From: Apodemus sylvaticus
Lineage: Eukaryota > Chordata > Mammalia > Rodentia > Muridae
Assembly: GCF_947179515.1 (NCBI RefSeq)
Contig: NC_067472.1
Location: 76,933,184-76,997,183, forward strand
Direction: 5' to 3'
Length of the DNA: 64,000 nucleotides
The position numbers were made by a program, and so were the translations under genes. Each line of letters begins with the position of its first letter. Position 1 is the first letter of the stretch. A model generated the notes under the pieces. It did no database searches and had not been told where the DNA came from. It was given only the letters and a program-made list of their open reading frames with translations. This document shows positions 1-10,670 of this stretch, in pieces.

Positions 1-427
1 CACATCTCTGAGTGGGAAGAAAACCCATAAAAATAATAAGATGATAGCAATCCAGCTCTCCCTGCCTTCAACACAAGCATAGCCTTCTCTAATCATCTCT
101 GTTCACACCACCAAAAGTCTCACATTTTACGGTTCACATCAAGACATTCTTAACTAGTGATGGGCCACCTGAATGGGACCAGGCATTTGCTAAGTTGCTC
201 AGTGGGATGACTGAACCAAAGGAACTCTACGCTCATTGTTATTTGTAAGGGTTCCCATGAGAAATCAGATGAATGAACAGAACCTAGCTTTGACGTGGTC
301 CCTGGTTGCCGCTACCATGTCTATTATGTTCCATGCCAGCCATCCCTTTGAAGGGCAAGGTCCCGTGTCGTCCAGGCCTGGATCAATGTGCCTGCACCTC
401 TGGAATGGCAAGGTTACAGGCCTGGGC
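1..427. other. Non-repetitive sequence, nothing recognised
   Basis: No SINE, L1, LTR or RNA gene is visible. A 67-codon open frame at 236-439 has no recognisable domain and is not supported as a gene. Confidence 0.5.
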
Positions 428-645
428 TGCCACGCCTGACACATAGCTCAGTGGGTAAGGTGCTTGCCGTGCAAGCATGAGGTCGTGAGTTCAGATCCCC
501 AGCCCCCATGTAAAAAGCCAGGCACCACAGTGTGTGTGGCTGTAGCCTTCAGTGCTTGCAGCCGGGCTCAGGAGCAGAGACAGGCATATCACAGGGACTC
601 AATGGCTAGACACTGTCTCCAAAACTAAGGTGGAGAAGCAGCTGA
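428..645 (+). repeat. B4-type SINE (ID-B1 composite)
   Basis: The left half is an ID/tRNA-like head with 'tagctcagtgggtaaggtgc' and a B-box-like 'gagttcagatccccag'. The right half after 'gtaaaaagccaggcac' resembles B1 and ends in 'gacactgtctccaaaa'. This head-to-tail fusion is the B4 architecture of rodents. The copy is diverged and lacks a clear A tail. Confidence 0.7.
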
Positions 646-649
646 GGAT

Positions 650-920
650 GTTAGCTGGGATGTCATAGGGAGGCCTGGAGAAGTTGTCCTGGCCGTGGGC
701 TTTGAGAGTTTAAAGACCCATGCCAGAACCAATCTCTTTCCACTTCCTGCTCCTAGGTTCAAGATTTGAGCTCTCAGCTGTTCCTTCCACTGTGAGTGCC
801 ACCTACTGCCCAGCCATGGTAGACTCCTACCCTCTATGTCCATAAGCCCAACCAAATTCTTTCTTTTGTCAGTTGCCCTGGTCATGGTGTTTTATGATAA
901 CATTCAAAAAAACTAATACA
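650..920 (+). repeat. MaLR-type LTR remnant (ORR1/MT-like)
   Basis: Phrases typical of rodent MaLR LTRs occur in order: 'gtgggctttgagagttta', 'gagctctcagctgttcctt' and the 3' end 'ccctggtcatggtgtttta'. The 5' end is eroded. It belongs to the same superfamily as the copies at 22574-22893 and 23101-23450. Confidence 0.6.
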
Positions 921-1021
921 CAGCCCAGTGTCCAGTCCAGGGGCGGGGAGGGAGGACCCATACATACCTACACCAGCAAGTTTACCCACATATATACACA
1001 GATACACACACATGTACACAC

Positions 1022-1023
<2 letters not shown>

Positions 1024-1057
<34 letters not shown>
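1024..1057. repeat. (GA)n microsatellite
   Basis: About 16 uninterrupted GA units follow a short CA-rich stretch. It creates a spurious arginine/glutamate-rich open frame on the plus strand. Confidence 0.95.
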
Positions 1058-1059
<2 letters not shown>

Positions 1060-1825
1060 TTACAATAGAAAACCAGATCAGGTCTGTCTTACAAAGACCA
1101 TGCTTGCTTCAAATGAATGAGCTTAAGTTTTCTGACCCACTTGAGACGTGGGATCATATCCATTCTGACCGAACAAATCTCCTACACTCTCTTGTCTCTC
1201 TTGGGTGTGCACGGCATCCATGGATATCGAAATGTGAGAAGTTTACAATTAAAATTCACATCATATATTTGCAGGCAGCAACTGAATGAAGTCATTAGCA
1301 TCCCGTGGTTTCCCAAGACTCTAGCCCTCAATACAATTTTCTTACCAGCTGCTGCTGATTTGTCTAGCATCATTTCCCCAGGTGTGACCAGTTCTGTTCT
1401 CTAGAATCTTCTGTAGCTTCTCATCTGTGCGTGTCTCACCCACCCAAACCTAGGAAGCAGATGTCAGAATCACGGTTTCTGTAAGGTCCCTAAGCCCTCC
1501 CCACTCAACCCCAGTGAGTCTCTCCTATTCTGGGGGAGGCTTTCCAGACTGAGGGAGGTCTACAGAGGAGAGCAGCAAGGGGGGGATGAGGTAACACCAG
1601 ATACAGACGTCATCCTGCAACCCCAATTATGCTGGGAGGGTGGCACTCCACTTAATGATAAGAAAACAGAGGTAACTTTGAAGTGGAGTGGAGCATGTGT
1701 TGGAGGAGACTGGTGGAGTTGGAGGAGAGGGGTGGGGTAGATATGGTCAAAAGTCATTGTGTTTGTGACTAAAATTCTTAAACCTCAAATTTTAAAATAT
1801 ACTTTTAAAAAAAGAAAACATGTGT
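1058..1825. other. Non-repetitive sequence, nothing recognised
   Basis: No repeat or gene signature is visible. The open frames here are under 100 codons, overlap on both strands and lack splice or domain context. Confidence 0.45.
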
Positions 1826-1992
1826 GGGCTAGAGAGATTGCTCAACTCACTGACTGCTCTTCTAGAGGTCCTGAGTTCAAATCCCAGCAACCACATGGTG
1901 GCTCACAACCATCTGTAATGGAATCTGATGCACTCTTCTGGTGTGTCTGAAGACAACGATGGTGTGTGTATATATATAAAATCTTGAAAGGA
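1826..1992 (+). repeat. B2/B3 SINE
   Basis: It starts 'gggctagagagattgctcaa', carries 'gaggtcctgagttcaaatcc' and 'cacatggtggctcacaacca', and closes with 'cttctggtgtgtctgaagac'. These are the tRNA-derived promoter and tail body of B2/B3. A short GGAA-rich purine tail follows to about 2013. Confidence 0.9.
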
Positions 1993-2013
1993 AGGAAGAA
2001 AGAAGGAAAGAAA

Positions 2014-3082
2014 ACAACACATGTTTATACAGTAACCTGGTCACTCACAGGTTAGTTCCTGTTCATCCAGAAGTTGGTCACTTTCCACAGAACTATCACC
2101 ACGACACTGCGTGAACAGGAAGACAATGTATACAGATCAGTCCCAGAGCACACAGGGAGGCTGGCCACTTGTGGCTTGTCCCATGCAGACTCTCCCAGGG
2201 CACTCACCTGCAGTTAACCATCTCCCTCAACTACGTGCTAAGATTCTCTGCCCCACTTGGAAAATGCTCCACCCTTAGCGTCTCTCACTTGGGGCCCTTT
2301 GGGGCTTATCCTTCGCCACTTCCGGGGAGAGTAAGATGTCCTTTACAACTATCTCTTCTCCTGGATGTGGGTAGCATTCCCCAAAGCTCCAAGACTTAAA
2401 GACTTATTGCATGGTGCCTGGACCTTCTGAGGGCCCCTTAAGTCATTAGAAGCATGTCCCAGAAGAGGATTGTGGGTCTCTCATCTCCCCTTGCCTTGCT
2501 CTGCTTCCTGGTTTACCAGGTGAACAGTTTGTTCCACCACAAGCTCTCCCCAGAGGCCCAAAGCAACATATTCAACTTTCAACCAGCATCGGGAGCTAAA
2601 ACAGACGGGTTTTCTTTATAAATTAACTCCCTCCAGTATTTTACTGTTGTGATGAGAGGCTGATTAAAACACTCCTTGGAATAAATGTGTACATCTAAGG
2701 AGTGGCTTGGGAGAGCAAACCTTCAGATTACTTCCCAGTCCAGGAGAGTATGGATCTGTTGTAAACATGTCTGGAGCGGTGACTGTGACATCAGTGCTGG
2801 CATCAGGACAAATGGAAATCCCTCTGTGCGATTAGTCCATTTACTCCAATCTTGCTCCTGCCAGCCTTGCTCCTGCCAAACGCGACACTGGAGTTTTGGG
2901 CTCGCTTTACTTTCCTCCCTAAATCCCAAGGGAGCTGTTAAGAAATGGAAGGCTGCCCAGCGAGTAGGAGCTACTTGCTATTTATTGGAGGCCACAAGGC
3001 TGGAGAACTTCCAAAAGGGACAAGTCTCCCTTGTAACCTGAAGCGACACTGCCGGGCCAGTATGCAGCAGAGCCAAAGTTCC
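2014..3082. other. Non-repetitive sequence, nothing recognised
   Basis: About 1.07 kb without recognisable SINE, L1 or LTR sequence. A 118-codon frame on the plus strand at 2685-3041 has no recognisable domain and overlaps frames on the other strand, so it is not called. Confidence 0.45.
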
Positions 3083-3145
3083 AAATTGCAGCTCAGGTTG
3101 GCCTTGAACTCACTCCTCCCGCCTCCACCTCCCAAGGCTTTGCAT
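3083..3145 (-). repeat. B1 SINE fragment
   Basis: 'gctcaggttggccttgaact' followed by 'gcctccacctcccaagg' is the reverse complement of the middle of B1. Only about 60 bp remain. Confidence 0.6.
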
Positions 3146-3885
3146 CTTATCAAGACAATTTAGTCGCCAAAAATGCAAATTCGACGACTGATTCCACCCC
3201 TGTGATCCTCCCGCAAGAGTTGTCTTCGACTTCTCAAAGTCACTCTGAAATGACAGCCTTTTCCACTAGAGACTCAGTGGTGGTGGCCTGAGAGGGAAAA
3301 GGGAGGGAGGGAGAGGATTGTCGGATCACCTGGCACCCACTAAAGGCACCGGCTGAGGTCTTCTTAGTGTCTAGCAGAGCCTGGAGTGCTTCCCACGGAC
3401 CCAGAGTCCTCCTGGATTACGGTGTGTGCTCTAGCGCCATCTGCTGGGTGTTTTTGAATAGGTCAGCCATGGTTTGACTAAAACTGCCAAATTTGGGGAC
3501 TGAGATTGTTAACGCTTGCTATATCAATCCTTACTGATTTATTCAAATAATCCTCCTATATGTTGTGTCCCTTAAATTTCAAGACCTTACTCACTCACTA
3601 TATCTCACTTCAAAAGGATACTCTTCCAAAATTAAAATATTCTCACTGCAAGGCATTTGCTAATTCCAAAGAGAAATAATGGGGCAGAGGTATTACAGAT
3701 AAGTGCAGCTCCCATCCCTCATCAAAGAATCTTTCCTTGTACCTGGCAGAGGCTATTACAGGGATCCAGAGCTGGTCAAATTGCTGAGGCTAAGTGGCCA
3801 TGGGACACCTACAAGGCAACCCCTATATCCAAGGCTAGGGGAAAATAACAAGAAATGGCATATAATGATTGTAAGAGTCAGACAC
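3146..3885. other. Non-repetitive sequence, nothing recognised
   Basis: No repeat is recognised. It includes a purine-rich run near 3295-3320 and a short segment, 'ctctagcgccatctgctggg', of the kind that may bind CTCF; that is inference from a loose motif match only. Confidence 0.35.
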
Positions 3886-4177
3886 CCAGGTTGCCTGCTG
3901 TGAGATAGCATCCTCTAGACATGACACGGATGCTACCCCCACGAGATCTCAGCAGTATGCTTGCCTAAACAAGACCTACATAAGACCACTCCGGCCATGC
4001 CGATGTGGATGGGGAAATTTCACAATGCCCTACCTGTAATCAAAGGACAACAGACAACTAACTAATGGCTGCCAAGAAAAGAAGAGTCGGTTTTCTTCAG
4101 GAACCAGCTCCCTGGTAGGTTCTCTAATTCAAGAGCCCTAAATACTAAACAGAGTCAGTAGGGTGTGTAGGGGTGTG

Positions 4178-4218
<41 letters not shown>

Positions 4219-4358
4219 ATTATGGAAGAAGAGCTCAGAGTGTTGGGGAGGAATGTGGAAGGAATTAGGGGCAGAGGGAGGGGTGGAAATGCAGTAAATG
4301 ATGCACATACAGTACTCATGTAGGAAATTCTCAGAAAATAAAAATTTAAATTTAAAAG
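3886..4358 (+). mobile_element. Old L1 3' UTR fragment (Lx-like)
   Basis: Several phrases recall old rodent L1 3' UTRs: 'cgagatctcagcagtatgct', 'atggctgccaagaaaagaag', 'gaaccagctccctggtaggt' and the terminal 'tcatgtaggaaattctcaga' leading into 'aaataaaaattta'. A GT microsatellite sits inside. No ORF2 sequence precedes it, so the copy is 5' truncated. Confidence 0.55.
4157..4214. repeat. (GT)n microsatellite
   Basis: An almost pure GT run with one GC interruption lies within the L1 3' UTR fragment. Translated on the other strand it gives a meaningless threonine/histidine frame. Confidence 0.95.
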
Positions 4359-4667
4359 CCCAGGGATACCCAAGCTCCAGGAGGGGCAGGTCTGACATTT
4401 GATCAGTAATCTCTCAGCCTAAGTTGTCATTTTTCAAGCAGAAAAACAAAACTCTACCATCTGCGTTTCCTGGTGCACCTCCTCAGCAACATTCAGAATC
4501 TATTAGGAAAAATTTATGGAAACAGAGCACTGAGACACAGGAAAGGGCTAGCCTGCACTTCTTGGTAACCCTGTGCTGGGTGCTGGACCAGGGCCTGCAG
4601 ATTCTAGTAGACAGGAACTCGAACTCATTTGGAAATGGAATCTGCAGCTATAAAGCTGGTTATGGCT
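4359..4667. other. Non-repetitive sequence, nothing recognised
   Basis: About 300 bp between an L1 3' UTR and a SINE. No signature is seen. Confidence 0.4.
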
Positions 4668-4868
4668 GGGGACATGGAGCTGGATCAGTGGATAAAGGCA
4701 CCTGCTTCATGAGCCTAATGACCTCAGTTTGGTTGCTAGAACCTGGGTAAAAAAAAAGGTAATAATTGCCTCACAGATTTGTCCTCTGATGTGCACATGA
4801 GCACATATGCAAACACACATACACATAACATATATACATAAACATACACACTCACGCATATTTCAAAA
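4668..4868 (+). repeat. B3-like SINE, diverged
   Basis: The head is 'ggctggggacatggagctgg', and 'ttgctagaacctgggtaaaa' matches the pre-tail region. It ends in a CA-rich 3' tail. Several small indels separate it from the B2/B3 copies elsewhere in the window. Confidence 0.6.
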
Positions 4869-5040
4869 TGAGTGGAAGGTTTTCCCTCCTTTTAAATATT
4901 CTGGAATCATTCATATAAAATTAGAAGTATTTGTTTTTTGAATGTTTCATAGAAATCCGCATTATATCTATGTATATCATAGTCTCTGTGGCAAGATGTG
5001 TAACAAATAATTCAAATTCCATTTAATTGTAAACCTATTT

Positions 5041-5200
5041 GGTGGCTGGGGAAGTGGCTCAGTACCTACACATCTGTAACTCCAGTTCTAGGAGATCTGA
5101 TGTCCTCTTCTGACCTTCATGGGCAACAGGCATGCGTGTGGTGTACAGACAGACATGCGGACAAAACACCAATACACATTAAATAAACATACGAATAAAT
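5041..5200 (+). repeat. B3-like SINE with internal deletion
   Basis: 'ggtggctggggaagtggctc' is a SINE head. It jumps directly to 'taactccagttctaggagat' and 'tgtcctcttctgaccttcat', the 3' body of B3, so the B-box part is deleted. The end is A-rich with a TAAATAAA-like tail. Confidence 0.65.
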
Positions 5201-5225
5201 GATATGGACTGAGAAGGTTATTTAT

Positions 5226-5251
5226 ATATATCCATATGTATATGGATATAT
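5226..5251. repeat. Short AT palindrome
   Basis: Two 12-bp arms (5226-5237 and 5240-5251) are perfect inverted copies around a GT spacer. It lies in AT-rich sequence and is probably microsatellite-derived. Confidence 0.7.
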
Positions 5252-5269
5252 GTATGTGCTACTACATAC

Positions 5270-6797
5270 TACATGGGCACACACACATTACAAGACTACT
5301 TGGCATTCTATTTCTTCATGAGTCAACTTTGTGGTGGGCCACATTCTTCTCCGAATTTGTCCATTTCATCTAAAGCTGATTTTTATAAACTTAAAGACAC
5401 TTGTGTTAACTTACTGTATCTTGGTTTCTTCATTCCTAGTATTTTTACTTCAAATACCTTTCTTTTTCTCTAATATTTAAGTCACTCTCCTGAATTTTGA
5501 AATTATTTTCAATATTAAAAAAAAAAAAAAACAAACTGGCTTTGCACAAACCACGAACCCCAGAGCAACAGTGGGCACTGTCTGGGTAAAATTGACATCA
5601 GGGCTTCTGTGGCTTCCGCCAGTGCCCTCTGAGAACCACAGCCCATCCTGGCCGTCGCCTTCTGACTTCTCTTCGACAACATGGCGGGCGGTCCCTGGCT
5701 CCAAAGGAGAAAGGCTGAGTAAGCCGCAGGGATCCCTGGGATCAAAGGGAGAATTCAGAGAAAGAATGTCCTTCCAGATGAAAAAAGAGACCCATGAGAA
5801 ACTTCTGCATGCATAGCTTTCCAAGGTGGGACCTCCCAAGCTGCCGTACAAGTTGAGGGGGAAACACTGAGATGGCCAGAGTTCGAGACCAACAGGGCGC
5901 TGACCACGCTGCAGCTCCGATCTGTGTGCGTCAGATAAGTGTCCCTTATGGTTTAAACTGCTTTTGACAAGGCTTTTGAAAATGCCATGCTGTTGTCACA
6001 GGAGACGAGCTATTTGGCTCGAGTGGCGTTTGGTGGTCTTATCCTCACCTCACAGTGAATTCAGACCCTAGAGAAGGCACCCGTCCGTCATGGCAGAGTT
6101 GTTACATCTGAGGAAAGTACTCTACGCTAGGTGACTGTGAAGTGATTCCAAATACTGACAGGGTTTGCTACAGGTTTTCATTTCAAACTGTGTTTTTTCT
6201 TTACTCTGAAGTTTATTTAAGAATGTGATGTCTTATCAGACTCCATACAGGAGAACCTGGCATGAACTTGGCATCCCTGAGAAATATGACATCACAACTT
6301 ATCAGATACCTCATATGACCTCAGCCACAAAACTTCAAACTCAAGGGATCACCCTGAGTTTGAGCTTAGGCTGTGACAGCCCATGCTCCGCCAACTGCTT
6401 CACACAATGCCAAGAACTCAGACTGCACAGGCTGCTAATCTCCAAAGCCCCACCTGTCAACATCAGCCCTCCTCTCTACAAAGCAGCCCTGAGTAACCTT
6501 CAGAAGCTGTGCTGTGGAAGTGAAGCCAGGACTTCCTCCAGGACTAACTCATAAAGCTACAATTCAACCTGCAACTAGACCTGGCTTTCATAGATTCTTG
6601 CCTCAGGGTAAAATTGAATCTTAATAACTATGAGGCTAGCTCACCATTGAATTAATGTTCCAGTCTACTGAAAGGTCTGTTCACATTTTTCTCCCCATTT
6701 TCAACCGTGGAGAGCCTGAGAAAAAATTCTAAATAGCAACAAATGTTGAGATTCATGAAATTGTATCTGGCCACGCCCATTTCATCATATGTAGTTT
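5270..6797. other. Non-repetitive stretch, part of it relatively CpG-rich
   Basis: About 1.5 kb without a recognised repeat apart from an A16 run at 5516-5531. Between about 5590 and 6090, CpG dinucleotides are clearly denser than in the surroundings (for example 'gacaacatggcgggcggt' and 'tggctcgagtggcg'). A 124-codon minus-strand frame at 5477-5851 runs into the poly-T complement of the A run and has no recognised domain. Confidence 0.45.
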
Positions 6798-6845
6798 TCT
6801 TTTCTTTTTTTCTCTCTCTCTTTATTTTTTCTCTTTTTTTCCTTG
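6798..6845. repeat. Polypyrimidine tract
   Basis: A T/C-only stretch with a CT repeat core directly precedes the AT-rich tandem array. Confidence 0.85.
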
Positions 6846-6849
6846 GTTA

Positions 6850-7697
6850 TTTAAAAGGGAAGTAAAAACACTTTATGACAAAATTGAAGATTTACATGGA
6901 AAATATTTCAGATAAACACGTTAAAATTGACAATTTTCATGGAAAATTAAAGAGTAAAGTGGTAAACATGTAAAACATTGCTAAATTAATTGAAATATGG
7001 GATAGAAACATTTTATGATAGAATTGAGGGTTTAAGTGGAAAACATTTCTGATAAAATTGTAGAAAATGTAGAAAAACATGTTAGAATTGAAGATTATCA
7101 TGGAAAATTTTATATAGATATAATAATGGTAGGCATAAAAGTAATCCTAAATTGATTGAAAGTGGAATTATAAAGATTTTCTGATAAGCCTGAAGATTTG
7201 CATGGAAAATATTTCTGATAAAATTGAAGAAATATACAGAAAAACATGTTAAAATTAAAGATTATCATGGAAATTATACAGATAAAATGATAGGCATAAA
7301 GATAATTGTAAGTTGATTGAAGGTGGAATTATAAATATTTTCAGATAAAACGGAAGATTTACATGGAAAATATTTCTGGTAAAATTCAAGAAATATATAA
7401 ACAAACATGTTATTGACTAGTTTGTGGAAATTTTTACATATAAAATGGTAGATATAAAAACTCTTTCTAAATTAATTGAAGGTGGAATTAGAAACATTTG
7501 TGATAAAATCAAAAATTTACATTGAAAACATTTCTGATAAAATAGAGGAAGTATATAGAAACACATATTAAAATTGAAGATCATGAAAAATAATGCAGAT
7601 AAAATGGTAGACATAAAAAACATTGCTACATTAATTAAAAGGGGAATTACAAACATTTTCTGATAAAATTGAAGATTTACATGAGAAATATTTGTTA
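6850..7697. repeat. AT-rich tandem array, period about 160 bp
   Basis: The phrase 'gaagatttacatggaaaata' and its variants recur at 6886, 7026, 7192, 7353, 7511 and 7671. The spacings are 140, 166, 161, 158 and 160 bp, giving about five degenerate copies. Each unit also contains a second related phrase, 'gaagattatcatggaaaatt', so the unit looks like a dimer of two unequal halves. There is no coding potential and no resemblance to B1, B2 or L1. It is not the mouse major or minor satellite as I remember those. The right end is cut by an L1. Confidence 0.8.
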
Positions 7698-8753
7698 ATC
7701 TATGTCTTTTTGACATAGGGAGTTGAGTCCATTGGTTTTAAGAGATATTAGGGAATAGTGTTCCTAATAGGGAATTCCTATTATTTTTGATGTTATTTTT
7801 ATGTTTGTGTGGGTATCTTCTTTTGGGTTTGTTGCAAGAAGATTACTTTCTTGCTTTTTTTAGGGTGTTGTTTCCCTCCTTGTGTTGGCATTTTCCATCT
7901 ATTATCCTTTGTAGAGCTGGATTTGTGGACAGATATTGTATAAATTTGTTTTTATCATGGAATATCTTGTTTTCTCCATCTATGATGATTGAGAGTTTTG
8001 CTGGGTATAGTAGCCTGGGCTGGCACTTGTGTTCTCTTATGGTCTATATGAGATCTACCCAGGATCTTCTAGCTATCATCATCCCTGGTGAGAAGTCTGG
8101 TGTAATTCTGATAGTCTGCCTTTATAAGTTACTTGCCCTTTTTCCCTTACTGCTTTTAATATTCTTACTTTGCTTAGTGAATTTGGTGTTTTGATTATTA
8201 TGTGCCGGGAGGACTTTCTGTTCTGGTCCAGTCTGTTTGGAGTCCTGAAGGCTTCTTGTATGTTCATGGGCATCTCTTTCTTTAGGTTAGGGAAGTTTTC
8301 TTCTATACTTTTGTTGAAGATATTTACTGGCCCTTTACGTTGGAAATCCTTGCTCTCATCTGTACCTATAATCCTTAGGTTTGGTCTTCTCATTGTGTCC
8401 TGGAGTTCCTGGATGTTTTGGGTTACCAGCTTTATGCATTTTGCATTTTCTTTGACTGTTGAGTCCATGTTTTCTATGGTATCTTCAGCACCTGAGGTTC
8501 TTTCTTCTATCTCTTGTATTCTGATGTTAATGCTTGCATCTATGACTCATGAATTCTTTCCAAGGTTTTCTAACTCCGGAGATGTCTCACTTTGTGATTT
8601 CTTTATTATTTCTACTTCCACTTTTAGATCCTGGATGGTTTTGTTTGGTTCCTTCACTTGATTGTTTGTGTTTTCCTGTAATTCTTTAAGGGATTTTTGT
8701 GTTTCTTCGTTAAGGGCTTCTGCCTGTTGACCCATGAGCTCCTGTATTTCTTT
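7698..8753 (-). mobile_element. L1 fragment A, distal part (ORF1 to ORF2 start)
   Basis: Read on the minus strand this runs from the ORF1 coiled coil (8745) through the ORF1 C-terminal domain to the inter-ORF region and the first codons of ORF2 at 7698, where it stops against the AT-rich array. Stops and frameshifts break the ORF1 reading. It continues at 9755 on the far side of a nested L1. Confidence 0.85.
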
Positions 8754-9769
8754 CTTTTTTTTCTACATTTTTGTTTACATTCCAAATGATTTCTCCTTTC
8801 CTGGATCCCCTCTCCCCATAAATCCCATAAGCCCTCTTCCCTCCACCCCCTCCCACTTCTCTGTCCTGGTAATCCCCTGCATCACTGCATCAAGCCTTTC
8901 CAGGACCAGGGCTCTCTCCTTCCTTCTTCTTTGGAATCATTTGATATGTTAATTGTGTTTTGGGTATTCAGAGCTTTGGGTTAATATCCACTTACCAGTG
9001 ACTGCATTCCATGTGTGTTCTTTTGTGATTGGGTTACCTCACTTAGGATGATATTTTCCAGTTCCAACCATTTGCCTAAAAATTTCATGAATTCATTGTT
9101 TTTAATTGCTAAGTAGTATTCCATTGTGTAAATATACCACATTTTCTGTATCCATTTCTCCAATGACGGACATCTGGGTTCTTTCCAGCTTCTGGCTATT
9201 ATAAATAAGGCTGCTATGAACAGAGTGGAACATGTGTCCTTATTACATGCTGGGGAATCCTCTGGGTATATGCCCAGGAGTGTTATAACAGGGTCCTCCA
9301 GAAGTGTCATGCCCAGATTTCTGAGGAACCCCCGGAATGATTTCCAGAGTGGTTGTACCAGCTTGCAATCCCACCGGCAGTGGAGGAGTGTTCCTCTTTT
9401 TCCACATCCTCACCAACATCTGCTGTCTCCTGAGTTTTTAATCTTAGCCATTCTGTATGGTGTGAGGTGAAATCTCAGGGTTGTTTTGATTTGCATTTCT
9501 CTAATGACTAATGATGTTGAACAGCCATTCGAAGTTCTTCAGGTTAAAATTCTTTGTTTAGCTCTGTACCCCATTTTAAATAGGGTTATTTGGTTCCCTG
9601 GGGTCTAACTTCTTGAGCTCTTTGTATATATTGGATATTAGCCCTCTGTTGGATCAAGAATTGACAAATGGAACCTCATAAAATTACAAAGTTTCTGTAA
9701 GGCAAAGGACACTGTCAATCGGACAAAACGACAACCAACAAATTGGGAAAAGATCTCCTGTATTTCTTT
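8739..9769 (-). mobile_element. L1 copy B, nested, 5'-inverted, with target-site duplication
   Basis: The element is 8754-9754. On the minus strand it ends in a short poly-A at 8754-8763, preceded by a purine-rich 3' UTR and the ORF2 C-terminus up to about 9653. From about 9654 to 9754 the L1 sequence is in the plus orientation and corresponds to the ORF2 stretch immediately upstream of the breakpoint, with roughly 15 nt lost. A 15-bp repeat 'ctcctgtatttcttt' flanks the whole (8739-8753 and 9755-9769). This is the structure expected of target-primed insertion with twin priming. Confidence 0.85.
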
Positions 9770-10108
9770 AAGGGATTTTTGTGTTTCCTCTTTAAGGGCT
9801 TTTGCCTGTTTACTGATGTTCTCCTGTATTTCTTTAAGGGAGTTATTTAAATCTTTCTTGAAGCCCTCTATCAGCATCATGAGATAAGATTTTAAATCCA
9901 ATTCCTGCTTTTCCGATGTGTTGGAGTATCCGGGACTTGCTGTGGTGGGAGAACTGGGTTCTGATGTTGCCATGTGGCCTTGGTTTCTGTTGGTTGGGTT
10001 CTTGTGCTTGCCTTTTGCCGTCTGGTGCTATGGGTATTGTTGTCTCTAGCTGGAGTTTATTCCTCCTGTGGGCCTGTAAACCTGTGTCCTTACTCCACCA
10101 CTCCTGGC
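9755..10108 (-). mobile_element. L1 fragment A, proximal part (5' UTR and ORF1 start)
   Basis: This continues the ORF1 reading of 7698-8753 on the minus strand: repeated coiled-coil motif, N-terminal head, start region near 10008, then 5' UTR sequence to about 10108. It joins a plus-strand L1 3' fragment directly. Confidence 0.8.
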
Positions 10109-10660
10109 CATATTCCCAGAAGATTCCCTAGCATGTAATAAGGATACATGCTCCACTATGTTCAAAGCAGCCCTATTTATAATAGCCAGAAGCTGGAAAG
10201 AACCCCGGTATCCCTCAACAGAAGAATGGATGCAAAAAATGTAGTATATTACACAATGGAGTACTATTCAGCCATTAGAAACAATGAATTCATGAAATTC
10301 TTAGACAAATGGATGGAGCTGGAGAACATCATACTAAGTGAGGTAACCCAATCTCAAAAGGTCAATCATGGTATACACTCACTAATAAGTGGATACTAAC
10401 CTAGAAAACTGGAATACCCAAAACATAATCCACATATCAAATGAGGTACAAGAAGAATGGAGGAGTGGCCCCTTGTTCTGGAAAGACTCAGTGTGGCAGT
10501 ATAGGGCAAAACCAGAACAGGGAAGTAGTGGGAAGGGGTGGGTGGGAGAACAGGGGGAGGGAAGGGGGCTTATGGGACTTTTGGGAAGTGGGGGGGAGGC
10601 AGAAAATGGGAAATCACTTGAAATGTAAATAAAAATATATCGAATAAAAAAAAGATTTGA
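10109..10660 (+). mobile_element. L1 copy C, 3' end (ORF2 C-terminus and 3' UTR)
   Basis: It begins within the last ORF2 codons ('gcatgtaataaggatacatg'), reaches the ORF2 stop near 10399, and has a short G-rich 3' UTR ending 'aaatatatcgaataaaaaaa'. The 3' end resembles young murine L1 tails. It may be independent of fragment A or the 3' part of a single inverted insertion. Confidence 0.85.
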
Positions 10661-10670
10661 AAAAAAAAAG

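Noticed and set aside
873..1289. 138-codon open frame
   Set aside because: It runs through a GA microsatellite and LTR remnant, has an arginine/glutamate repeat and no domain.
5477..5851. 124-codon minus-strand open frame
   Set aside because: It runs into a poly-T complement (a phenylalanine run) and overlaps a plus-strand frame. No recognised domain or splice context.
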